Shown piece by piece: positions 58,466-64,000 of a DNA stretch of 64,000 nt. Origin of the DNA: Pseudomonas sp. LD120 (GTDB lineage Bacteria > Pseudomonadota > Gammaproteobacteria > Pseudomonadales > Pseudomonadaceae); NCBI RefSeq assembly GCF_009861525.1, contig NZ_WVHL01000005.1:2108001-2172000 (forward strand), read 5' to 3'. Made by a program: the position numbers and the translations under genes. Within the stretch, counting starts at the first letter, position 1. The number at the start of each line of letters is the position of its first letter. The notes below the pieces were generated by a model that saw only the letters and a program-made list of their open reading frames with translations, had not been told where the DNA came from and did no database searches.

Positions 58466-59074
58466 ATGGGTTCGCTGCATCGAATGGCAATGCTCTGTGG
58501 TTTAACCGTGCTGTTAACGGCGACGGCCCAGGCCGAAGACTGGCAAACCGCCAAGGATCAGGACGGTATCAAGGTGTCCTTGAGTGACGTGGCCGGCTCT
58601 AAGTACAAGGCTTACCGTGGTGTCACCACCATGAAAACCTCCATCGCCAAGCTTCGCGCGCTGCAGGAAGACGTGGTCGGCGCTTGCTCCTGGATTCATG
58701 AGTGCAAGACCCAGAAGCTGCTCAAGCACGAGGGCGATCAAACCTGGACTTACACCCAGTTCAACACCCCATGGCCGGTCACCGCCCGTGATTCGGTGCT
58801 GCACATCACCACCAGTGAAGCCGCCGACGGCACACTGACCCGTAAGCTTGAAGGTGTGCCTAGCTATATTCCCGAAGAAAAAGGTTTCGTGCGAGTGGCT
58901 CAGATTGAGGGCTACTGGAAGTTCGTACCCAAGGGCGCCGATCAGGTGGAAGTGATTTATCAGGTGCATACCGAGCCGGGTGGCAGCGTGCCGTCGTGGC
59001 TGGCCAATAAGTTTGTGGTGGACGCGCCCTTCAATACCTTGAAGGCGCTCAAGGTCCTGGCCGAAAAGCCGTGA
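58466..59074 (+). CDS. START domain protein (secreted)
   Basis: A 202-residue protein with a signal peptide ('MLCGLTVLLTATAQA', cut before EDW) and a START/Bet v1-like lipid-binding domain ('VTTMKTSIAKLRALQEDVVGACSWIHECKTQKLL', 'FNTPWPVTARDSVLHI', 'GSVPSWLANKFVVDAPFNTL'). It is likely a periplasmic lipid or hydrophobic ligand binder. AAGGA precedes the ATG at 58466. A terminator follows, and beyond that the IS. Confidence 0.85.
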   Translation: MGSLHRMAMLCGLTVLLTATAQAEDWQTAKDQDGIKVSLSDVAGSKYKAYRGVTTMKTSIAKLRALQEDVVGACSWIHECKTQKLLKHEGDQTWTYTQFNTPWPVTARDSVLHITTSEAADGTLTRKLEGVPSYIPEEKGFVRVAQIEGYWKFVPKGADQVEVIYQVHTEPGGSVPSWLANKFVVDAPFNTLKALKVLAEKP

Positions 59075-59099
59075 TTGGTTGAGCACTCACGGGGTTACC

Positions 59100-59125
59100 A
59101 AGGCTGCCTTCGGGCGGCCTTTTTA
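59100..59125 (+). terminator. Terminator after the START-domain gene
   Basis: AAGGCTGCC, TTCG loop, GGCGGCCTT (one G-U pair), then T's. It ends just before the IS insertion point. Confidence 0.8.
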
Positions 59126-59142
59126 TTGTCGTTGTCCCGTCC

Positions 59143-59174
59143 TGAATAAGGTTGACACCTTCTGACCTTATTCA
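59143..59174 (+). other. Hairpin at the left IS end before orfA
   Basis: TGAATAAGGT (59143-59152) and ACCTTATTCA (59165-59174) are perfect complements over a 12-base loop. The right arm touches the orfA ribosome site AAGGAG. In an mRNA that comes from outside the IS, the stem could hide the site. Confidence 0.65.
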
Positions 59175-59185
59175 AGGAGAGGGTG

Positions 59186-59587
59186 ATGAGCACTGAGATC
59201 AAGCGCACGCAGAGTGATTACACGCTGGCTTTTAAACTGGCCGTGGTGGATCAGGTCGAAAAAGGCGAGTTGAGTTATAAAGAGGCTCAACAGCGCTACG
59301 GTATCCAAGGTCGATCAACTGTTCTGGTCTGGTTGCGCAAGCATGGCCTCCAGGACTGGAGCCAAGGCGCTTCAATTCGCTCTTCGAGGACCATTTCCGT
59401 GAATGAGCCCGCCCTGCCGTTAACCCCGGAACAACGTATCAAGGAGCTGGAAGCGCAGCTCGCGCTGTCGAATCAGAAAGCCCAGTTCCTTGAGGCGGTA
59501 GTCAATGTTCTAAAGAACGATTACGGGATCAGCGTCGTAAAAAAGCGTCCCGGCAAGTCCTCACGCAAAAGCAAATCCAGGACCTGA
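59186..59587 (+). CDS. IS3-family transposase OrfA
   Basis: A 133-residue DNA-binding protein. The N-terminal helix-turn-helix ('FKLAVVDQVEKGELSYKEAQQRYGIQGRSTVLVWLRKHG') binds the IS ends, and a leucine-zipper-like helix follows ('QRIKELEAQLALSNQKAQFLEAVV'). A 3' heptamer A-AAA-AAG (59539-59545) should allow a -1 shift into orfB. The start ATG 59186 has AAGGAG about eight bases upstream. Confidence 0.93.
   Translation: MSTEIKRTQSDYTLAFKLAVVDQVEKGELSYKEAQQRYGIQGRSTVLVWLRKHGLQDWSQGASIRSSRTISVNEPALPLTPEQRIKELEAQLALSNQKAQFLEAVVNVLKNDYGISVVKKRPGKSSRKSKSRT
59539..59545 (+). promoter_or_regulatory. Programmed -1 frameshift heptamer
   Basis: A-AAA-AAG in the orfA phase is the standard IS3-family slippery signal. 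After the shift, codons from 59545 stay open straight into OrfB. Confidence 0.8.
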
Positions 59588-59610
59588 GTATCAGTAGGGC
59601 TTGCCAGTTC

Positions 59611-60408
59611 ATGGGGATTAGCCGACAGGCCTACTACAAGCGCAACCAAGCTCAGGACGCGCGCTTGACCCTCGACCAGAGAGTGATGGATTTCGTCCAA
59701 TACAAGCGCTTGCACCAGCCCCGCTTGGGCACCCGCAAGCTGCACCATCTGCTGCATTGCCAGCCCCTGCTTGAACTTCAAGTAGGCCGTGATCGGCTGT
59801 TTGCAATCTTGCGCGAACATCGCCTGCTGGTGGCTCGCAAGCGTGCTTACCATAAGACTACCGACAGTCATCATCGCTTCCGGCGCCATCCAAACCTGCT
59901 TAAATCCGGCCCTGATCAAGTGGTGCCAAATGGTCCGGAGCAGGTCTGGGTGGCCGACATCACCTATCTACCCACTCGCGAAGGTGTGGCGTATCTGAGT
60001 CTTGTGACCGACGCTTACTCGCGCAAGATTGTGGGTTATCACGTCCATGAAAACTTACGGACCGAGTCGGTAATACGAGCGCTGCGCAGTGCCGTGAAGC
60101 AGCGTCAAACCGAATTACCGTTGGTGCATCACTCGGATCGGGGTAGCCAATACTGTTCTGCGCTTTATCAGGCGCTGCATGCCAAACACGGAATCCGTTG
60201 TTCGATGACGGACGGTTATGACTGCTACCAGAATGCTTTGGCGGAGCGGGTGAATGGGATCTTGAAGACAGAGTTTCTGTTTCATCGACCAGAGAACTTG
60301 GCGCATGCAAGGAAGATGGTGAGTGAGTCGGTATCAATTTATAACGCTGAGCGACCCCATCTAGCGCTCAAATACAAAACGCCCGATGCGGTGCATCGGG
60401 CGTTTTGA
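59611..60408 (+). CDS. IS3-family transposase OrfB (integrase core)
   Basis: A 265-residue reading frame with an N-terminal HTH_21 region and the DDE integrase core: 'VADITYLPTREG', 'HHSDRGSQYCS' and 'NALAERVNGILKTEF' hold the three acidic residues. The frame is open back to the heptamer, so the active product is OrfAB, fused by frameshift. The ATG 59611 may yield free OrfB. The 3' end encodes within itself a 14-bp hairpin. Confidence 0.93.
   Translation: MGISRQAYYKRNQAQDARLTLDQRVMDFVQYKRLHQPRLGTRKLHHLLHCQPLLELQVGRDRLFAILREHRLLVARKRAYHKTTDSHHRFRRHPNLLKSGPDQVVPNGPEQVWVADITYLPTREGVAYLSLVTDAYSRKIVGYHVHENLRTESVIRALRSAVKQRQTELPLVHHSDRGSQYCSALYQALHAKHGIRCSMTDGYDCYQNALAERVNGILKTEFLFHRPENLAHARKMVSESVSIYNAERPHLALKYKTPDAVHRAF
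60376..60406 (+). terminator. 14-bp terminator-like hairpin at the end of orfB
   Basis: AAAACGCCCGATGC and GCATCGGGCGTTTT form a perfect stem over GGT. It overlaps the last codons of orfB, ending at the stop codon. A's and T's inside the stem and short T run make it usable from both sides. Confidence 0.65.
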
Positions 60409-60531
60409 GTGAAACAAGTGTCAACCTATTTCAGGACTAGACACGTGCAGGGCGCCGGGGGCGGAACGTTTCTCTTAAAACCAGTGTCGAGATGCCGTCA
60501 GCCCACTTATGGGGCTATCGAGGAGGCACTG

Positions 60532-60765
60532 ATGCAAAAGTGGCAAGTCACTTTCGTTGATGATCATGGTGTCCAGTCCGTCGAGCTCTTCGATTGCGAT
60601 GAGCCGCCGACGATGGAGCGTGCTGCGCAGTGGGTGCGGGCCAAACTACTGCCGATCAGCGCCGAGTTGGATCTCAACGACCTGGATGGGCGCACCGAGG
60701 CGCCGACGCTCAGGAGTTTGAGAGAGCAGAACAGTATTCAGATTCTCAGCATCACGCCGATCTAA
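60532..60765 (+). CDS. Hypothetical protein
   Basis: A 77-residue acidic protein, starting 'MQKWQVTFVDDHGVQSVELFD', with no signal peptide or known motif. GAGGAGG eight bases before the ATG is a strong ribosome site. It lies right of the IS; the frame reading through the IS end (from 60409) is not used. The function is unknown. Confidence 0.65.
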   Translation: MQKWQVTFVDDHGVQSVELFDCDEPPTMERAAQWVRAKLLPISAELDLNDLDGRTEAPTLRSLREQNSIQILSITPI

Positions 60766-60978
60766 TAGGAACAGAGAGTGTTCCAACAACCATTTCTGGC
60801 GGCGGCCAAATGTTGGCGCTAATCTGCAAACGAGATCGGCGAATTCTTCGCTAAGCTCTGATCTTGTCAGCTCCATGCTTGTTTCCTGATGGCCCGCCCT
60901 GGGTTGTGATGCTGGTCTCTCTGGCCTGCGAGTCGGGAAGTACGGAAAGTCTATCCATCGGTTTTAGGAGGACGTTTC

Positions 60979-61317
60979 ATGAGCACAGCCTTTCAAGAAG
61001 ACATCAGCAGCAGCGTGCTGCGCCGCATGAAAGAAGGCGGTTTTGACTTTTCACGATTCCATCCCATCGAGTTCTACGCCATTTTCCCGGATGAGGAGCG
61101 GGCGCGCAGGGCGGCAGGACATTTTCGCGGTGAATCCTTGAATGCCCAGGTCAGCGTGCGTGACGACGGCGCCTGGTACCTGGAACTGAGTAAGGTGATG
61201 TACGCCACCCATGGCGGCATTGGGGATTTTGAACAGGACTTCGAGGCAGTGGTCGAGCCCTTGGGTGGCATCATTGAAGGTTGGGGCGTGAAGCATGAGG
61301 TTCGTCGGCTGATCTAG
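60979..61317 (+). CDS. RraB (ribonuclease E inhibitor) family protein
   Basis: A 112-residue protein. 'EFYAIFPDEERARRAAGHFR', 'VRDDGAWYLELSKVMYATHGGI' and the closing 'PLGGIIEGWGVKHE' fit the RraB fold. RraB binds RNase E to limit its activity in enterobacteria. Whether this family member does so in Pseudomonas is not known; the rne gene lies ~39 kb away in this window. TTAGGAGG precedes the ATG. Confidence 0.75.
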   Translation: MSTAFQEDISSSVLRRMKEGGFDFSRFHPIEFYAIFPDEERARRAAGHFRGESLNAQVSVRDDGAWYLELSKVMYATHGGIGDFEQDFEAVVEPLGGIIEGWGVKHEVRRLI

Positions 61318-61733
61318 CCCGCGTTCAGATGGTGAGGCTGCACATTGGCTGACCCCCCGGGTCGGCCAATTGCATTTCCAGGCCCTGTAAAGATAAAAAA
61401 CCACCCCGGAGGGTGGCTAAAGGGAAGGCTGTTCAGGCCCGTGATGAGGGGCAGGCCCTGCCCGGGGGGCAGCGGCGAGATCAAGGTTGCAGCGGCTTCA
61501 TCAGGCTTGGTGAGGCGTCGGTTCGATGGGAGCGATTATCGGCGTGAGCGGTCTGGTGCTGAAATCAACTTTTTCTATGTCGCGGATAGCCTAAACCTTC
61601 GTGGCGGTGGTGTGAGGTTTGCTGATCTGCGTGGCCAGGTGGCGCCAGTGTGCAGGTCAGCGGCTCAGGTGCAGGCGGTGATGAGCTTCACTGCCACTGG
61701 GCGGCGACAAGTCTGCTTCTGGTGCGTGGGGGC
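61318..61733. other. Gene-free stretch with the cytochrome gene's terminator
   Basis: Only one feature stands out, a minus-strand terminator (61394-61418). No open frame with a ribosome site or family resemblance was found on either strand. The 3' untranslated region of the minus-strand cytochrome gene would be long, ~320 bases. Confidence 0.5.
61394..61418 (-). terminator. Intrinsic terminator, minus strand
   Basis: CCACCC-TCCG-GGGTGG on the minus strand is followed by six T's. It is the first terminator downstream of the cytochrome gene. Confidence 0.65.
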
Positions 61734-62540
61734 TCAAGGAAACTGCTTACGTCCGGCCATGTGCCTGAGGTAGCCCAGCAGCAACTCCAGCTCCGCATCC
61801 GGCAGCACGTTGCTGTTGAAGCCCGGCATCTTCGCTTGTGGCCAGCGCCTCAGGCTCTGCGGATCGCGGATATAGCGCTTGAGAAAGTCGTCACCGAAGT
61901 ATTCGGTGGGGCTGTAGGGACTATTCAGGTCTGGACCCAATTGCGAGTCGCCGGCGCCATTGAGTCGGTGGCAGGCCAGGCAGTTCTTCTGGAACAAGGC
62001 AAAGCCCTGGTTGACCGGATCGTTCGCCGCCAGCTTTGGATCCGGGTTCAGCGCCGGGAAGCGCTGTGCCACAGGTGCCAGGCGTTGGAGGCGTGCCACC
62101 TGGAACGGCCATTGCTCCGGGCTGATGTGCCCGGCCTCAGGGTTACTCCAGACCAGGTAGAAGGGGCCTGCGCTGGGCTTGCCTGTAGCCAGTGCCGGCC
62201 AGGGCTTGGCTGGGTCTTCAATGGCCAGCCAGGCTTGGGCGCCTTGGCGATTGAGCAGGGGCGCTGCGCTCAGTTCTGCGGCAAAACCGTCCAGGGCCAC
62301 AGCCTGCAGATGATCCTGGGGTTGCAGGCCTTTGAGCAGGCTCGCTATAGGCACCGCGCGGTACCGCATATCACGCTTGTAGGACACATCGTTGTTGAGG
62401 GTGATATCCCGGGCTTCAGGGTGCTGAAGCAGCTCATCGGTCTGCCAAGTATGGCCGCCGGAGCCCAAGTCGATCAGCAGTTGTGCAGCGTACAGCGGGG
62501 AGCTCACGAGCAGAGCAGCGCAAATAAGTAGAGCTTTCAA
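61734..62540 (-). CDS. Periplasmic c-type cytochrome with SUOX-like N-terminal domain
   Basis: A 268-residue protein with a signal peptide ('LLICAALLVSSPLYA'). The N-terminal ~130 residues ('YRAVPIASLLKGLQPQDHLQAVALDGFAAEL', 'SAGPFYLVWSNPEAG') resemble the oxidoreductase molybdopterin-binding (SUOX) fold but lack a visible cofactor Cys. The C-terminal cytochrome c domain has CLACH at residues ~187-191 and 'AKMPGFNSNVLPDAELELLLGYLRHM' with the axial Met. The TTG start at 62540 overlaps the stop of a short upstream reading frame (TTGA), which would be a coupled pair. Confidence 0.8.
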   Translation of the reverse strand: MKALLICAALLVSSPLYAAQLLIDLGSGGHTWQTDELLQHPEARDITLNNDVSYKRDMRYRAVPIASLLKGLQPQDHLQAVALDGFAAELSAAPLLNRQGAQAWLAIEDPAKPWPALATGKPSAGPFYLVWSNPEAGHISPEQWPFQVARLQRLAPVAQRFPALNPDPKLAANDPVNQGFALFQKNCLACHRLNGAGDSQLGPDLNSPYSPTEYFGDDFLKRYIRDPQSLRRWPQAKMPGFNSNVLPDAELELLLGYLRHMAGRKQFP

Positions 62541-62722
62541 GGGATGGCCGTCGGTTCGTCGTCAGTAGGTTCGTTGTCGGGAAGCGCATGCTCTGGTCGC
62601 GGTACAGGGGTGAACAGGGCGTCCCGAAGTTGTTGGCAGCGGTTAGGGTTCACGATACCGAAATAGTTGCGTTGGACGGCAATGATCTTGATGCCAGTGT
62701 TCAAGAAAGCGCCCCGATGCAA
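62537..62722 (-). CDS. Possible small protein upstream of the cytochrome gene
   Basis: A 61-codon frame from a TTG (62722), ending TTGA over the cytochrome start. Its middle ('NTGIKIIAVQRNYFGIVNPNRC') looks protein-like, but no ribosome site is clear and the TTG start is uncertain. It may be a real small protein, the tail of a decayed gene or only chance. Its main value is the coupling with the cytochrome. Confidence 0.35.
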   Translation of the reverse strand: MHRGAFLNTGIKIIAVQRNYFGIVNPNRCQQLRDALFTPVPRPEHALPDNEPTDDEPTAIP

Positions 62723-62836
62723 TCCAATCGCTCATGCGCCTTCTCTTTCGTGTTGCTCAGAAGGCAGGCACACAATCACCCACTCCCGCTGAAAGCGGAA
62801 GCTGGCTGTTTAATGCGTTGATCGGGCAGTCACAGA

Positions 62837-62932
62837 TCAGCCGACCACCTTGGTAAGGTTCGGCAAGATCAACAGCAACGTGGTTGCGAAAAGAATGAGC
62901 CCCGCCTGACGTACTTTCGAATGCTTGAACAT
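62837..62932 (-). CDS. 31-residue hydrophobic membrane peptide
   Basis: The minus-strand frame encodes MFKHSKVRQAG, then a hydrophobic helix 'LILFATTLLLILPNLTKVVG' and a TGA. The composition is a short basic head and one membrane span, as in known small inner-membrane proteins. AAAGG lies about nine bases before the ATG. It is too short for usual gene callers. The function is unknown; possible partners are the cytochrome downstream or an unknown envelope complex. Confidence 0.6.
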   Translation of the reverse strand: MFKHSKVRQAGLILFATTLLLILPNLTKVVG

Positions 62933-63023
62933 GGCTGAATGCCTTTTGTTGTTATTCCTGAGCATCAATGCATGCCGGTTGGTGTCTTGCACGATGCGCC
63001 GGCTATGTGTCCTTTTTCCTATC

Positions 63024-63051
63024 AGTCTCAGTGCAGATTTCCTCTGAGACT
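63024..63051. other. Inverted repeat upstream of the small peptide gene
   Basis: AGTCTCAG and CTGAGACT are perfect complements over 12 bases, ~92 bp upstream of the peptide start. It is a candidate operator. Confidence 0.5.
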
Positions 63052-63112
63052 TTCTACAGTTTCTACCTTAGGGGCCTTGTATCCTCTGGCTTAGATCCAA
63101 TTCGTATGAAGT

Positions 63113-63139
63113 TATAGCCGTTTCTCTGAAACGGCTATA
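63113..63139. other. 11-bp-arm perfect palindrome
   Basis: TATAGCCGTTT, five bases, AAACGGCTATA. It lies between the peptide gene and the thiolase gene, without a T-tract. It may be an operator for either or a structured RNA. Confidence 0.65.
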
Positions 63140-63332
63140 AATGGTCCTCCATGCACGATGGTCGAGCCTTGGCTAGACAGCTTGCGACCCTTCATCGGCT
63201 GATCCCTTAGCAACCTACCGTTCGTCTGAGCGCGACCGTCAAGGCGGCTGAGCGCATCGGTCATTGAATCCATGGCTGTCGCGCCTAAGGTGGGAGCTCG
63301 ACATTTCCCCTGCACAGCGGTTCGAGGACGTC

Positions 63333-64000
63333 ATGACCCAAGCGTTGATATTCGATGCATTGCGCACGCCCCGTGGTAAAGGCAAGGCCGATGGCGCCTT
63401 GTACAGCGTAAAGCCGGTAAACCTGGCGGCCGGCCTGTTGCGGGCCCTGCAACAACGCTGTGAGCTGGACACCAGCCAGGTGGACGACGTGGTCCTGGGC
63501 TGTGTGACGCCAGTGGGCGATCAGGGCGCCGATATCGCTAAGACTGCGGTCCAGGCCGCGGATTGGGACGTGAGCGTGGCTGGTGTGCAAATCAATCGGT
63601 TCTGTGCCTCTGGGCTGGAGGCCGTCAACCTGGGAGCGATGAAGGTGCGCTCGGGCTTTGAGGAACTGGTGGTGGTGGGGGGCGTCGAGTCGATGTCGCG
63701 AGTGCCCATGGGCAGCGACGGTGGTGCTTGGGTGCTGGACCCGGAAACCAATATGCACAGCCATTTCACCCCGCAAGGGATTGGCGCCGACCTGATTGCC
63801 ACCCTGGAAGGCTTCTCGCGCCTGGATGTCGACCAGTTTGCCCTGGAGTCCCAGCAAAAGGCCGCCCGGGCTCGGGCACGCGGGGCTTTCAGCAAGTCCC
63901 TGGTGCCCGTGCGGGACCAGAATGGCATCGTGTTGTTGGACCAGGATGAGTTCATCCGTGCCGATTCAACCATGGAGGGGCTGGGTAGTCTCAAGCCAAG
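63333..64000 (+). CDS. Acetyl-CoA acyltransferase (thiolase), N-terminal part (partial)
   Basis: The frame starts at ATG 63333 (GAGGAC seven bases upstream) and stays open to the right edge, giving 222 codons. 'ALIFDALRTPRGKGKADG' opens the thiolase fold, and the nucleophilic Cys is in 'INRFCASGLEAVNLGAMKV'. 'VVGGVESMSRVPMGSDGGAWV' follows. It is the FadI/FadA-type, acting in beta-oxidation or acetoacetyl-CoA metabolism. The end and the rest of the operon lie outside the window. Confidence 0.92.
   Translation, partial: MTQALIFDALRTPRGKGKADGALYSVKPVNLAAGLLRALQQRCELDTSQVDDVVLGCVTPVGDQGADIAKTAVQAADWDVSVAGVQINRFCASGLEAVNLGAMKVRSGFEELVVVGGVESMSRVPMGSDGGAWVLDPETNMHSHFTPQGIGADLIATLEGFSRLDVDQFALESQQKAARARARGAFSKSLVPVRDQNGIVLLDQDEFIRADSTMEGLGSLKP

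Larger units (their letters stand above)
59133..60443 (+). mobile_element. Complete IS3-family insertion sequence
   Basis: A 1311-bp element. The 26-bp terminal inverted repeats at 59133-59158 and 60418-60443 match at 22 positions, start with TG and end in CA. A 3-bp direct repeat CGT flanks the element on each side (59130-59132 and 60444-60446), so the target site is still recognisable. It carries orfA and orfB, read in two frames with a frameshift signal. It is inserted 8 bp past the terminator of the START-domain gene, so no gene appears to be broken. Confidence 0.92.
62723..63332. other. Palindrome-rich intergenic region with one tiny gene
   Basis: 610 bp without a long gene. It holds a 31-residue membrane peptide gene (62837-62932, minus), an 8-bp-arm inverted repeat (63024-63051) and an 11-bp-arm perfect palindrome (63113-63139). 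The rest has no feature I can name. Confidence 0.55.

Noticed and set aside
61345..61773. 142-codon plus-strand frame right of the RraB-family gene
   Set aside because: Runs over a terminator hairpin and into the cytochrome gene on the other strand; no ribosome site or family resemblance.
61650..62531. 293-codon plus-strand frame
   Set aside because: Antisense to the cytochrome gene, which has a signal peptide and CxxCH.
63112..63315. 67-codon minus-strand frame between the peptide and the thiolase gene
   Set aside because: Composition and lack of a ribosome site argue against it; it includes half of the perfect palindrome.

Overview
The window is chromosomal DNA of a Pseudomonas, most likely a member of the P. 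fluorescens lineage. The reasons are its GC-rich coding, its gene order and its small RNA. Coordinates 1-6877 follow the order of the P. aeruginosa PA2817-PA2811 block. Coordinates 6932-36326 follow the P. aeruginosa block comEC-exbBD-lpxK-kdsB-murB-rne-rluC-sppA-maf-rpmF-plsX-fabDG-acpP-fabF-pabC-mltG-tmk-holB-tatD almost gene for gene. These comparisons are from memory, not from a search.

Layout. (1) 1-6930: end of a LysR regulator, a PA2817-family protein, the acyl-CoA dehydrogenase FadE, a transglutaminase-like protein, a GST and a two-gene ABC-2 exporter. (2) 6932-14505: DUF2062 protein, ComEC, ExbB/ExbD-like pair, LpxK, Trm112-like protein, KdsB, a low-molecular-weight phosphatase and MurB, mostly overlapping and co-directional. 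(3) 14682-19046: a four-gene molybdenum hydroxylase operon (2Fe-2S subunit, Tat-exported Mo subunit, XdhC and MocA-like maturation factors). (4) 19105-23029: rne with a long leader and a well-formed promoter. (5) 23030-35303: RNA modification, a protease, and then the fatty-acid synthesis cluster running into pabC-mltG-tmk-holB. (6) 35387-36941: tatD, the sRNA RgsA on the minus strand, and a long gene-free stretch.

(7) 36942-49610 is more variable. It holds a TetR regulator, MoaA, a DUF4823 lipoprotein, a DUF1285 protein and a compact GntR / ADP-ribosylglycohydrolase-fold / NCS1 permease / PfkB kinase module that looks like an uncharacterised nucleoside or nucleobase-riboside salvage pathway. 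It continues with a small secreted protein, an MFS transporter, an HD hydrolase, a GNAT, and a zinc alcohol dehydrogenase with a divergent AraC regulator. (8) 49777-53671: ETF-ubiquinone oxidoreductase divergent from etfBA, with a PsrA-type box and a large hairpin between them. With fadE and the thiolase at the right edge, this gives the beta-oxidation electron-transfer theme of the window. (9) 53751-59121: a periplasmic solute-binding protein, a DUF4398 / OmpA envelope pair, a MocR regulator with a clear direct-repeat operator, and small secreted or cysteine-cluster proteins. (10) 59133-60443: a complete IS3-family insertion sequence with 26-bp ends, a CGT target duplication and a frameshift heptamer. 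(11) 60532-64000: a hypothetical protein, an RraB-family protein, an SUOX-like/cytochrome c protein, a 31-residue membrane peptide, two strong palindromes and the start of a thiolase gene.

The best candidates for undescribed biology are the module at 40042-44251, the 31-aa hydrophobic peptide at 62837-62932 with its palindrome-rich upstream region, the molecular arrangement of the IS ends, the absence of pilZ between holB and tatD, and the hairpin in the etf divergent promoter. No tRNA, rRNA or CRISPR array was seen.
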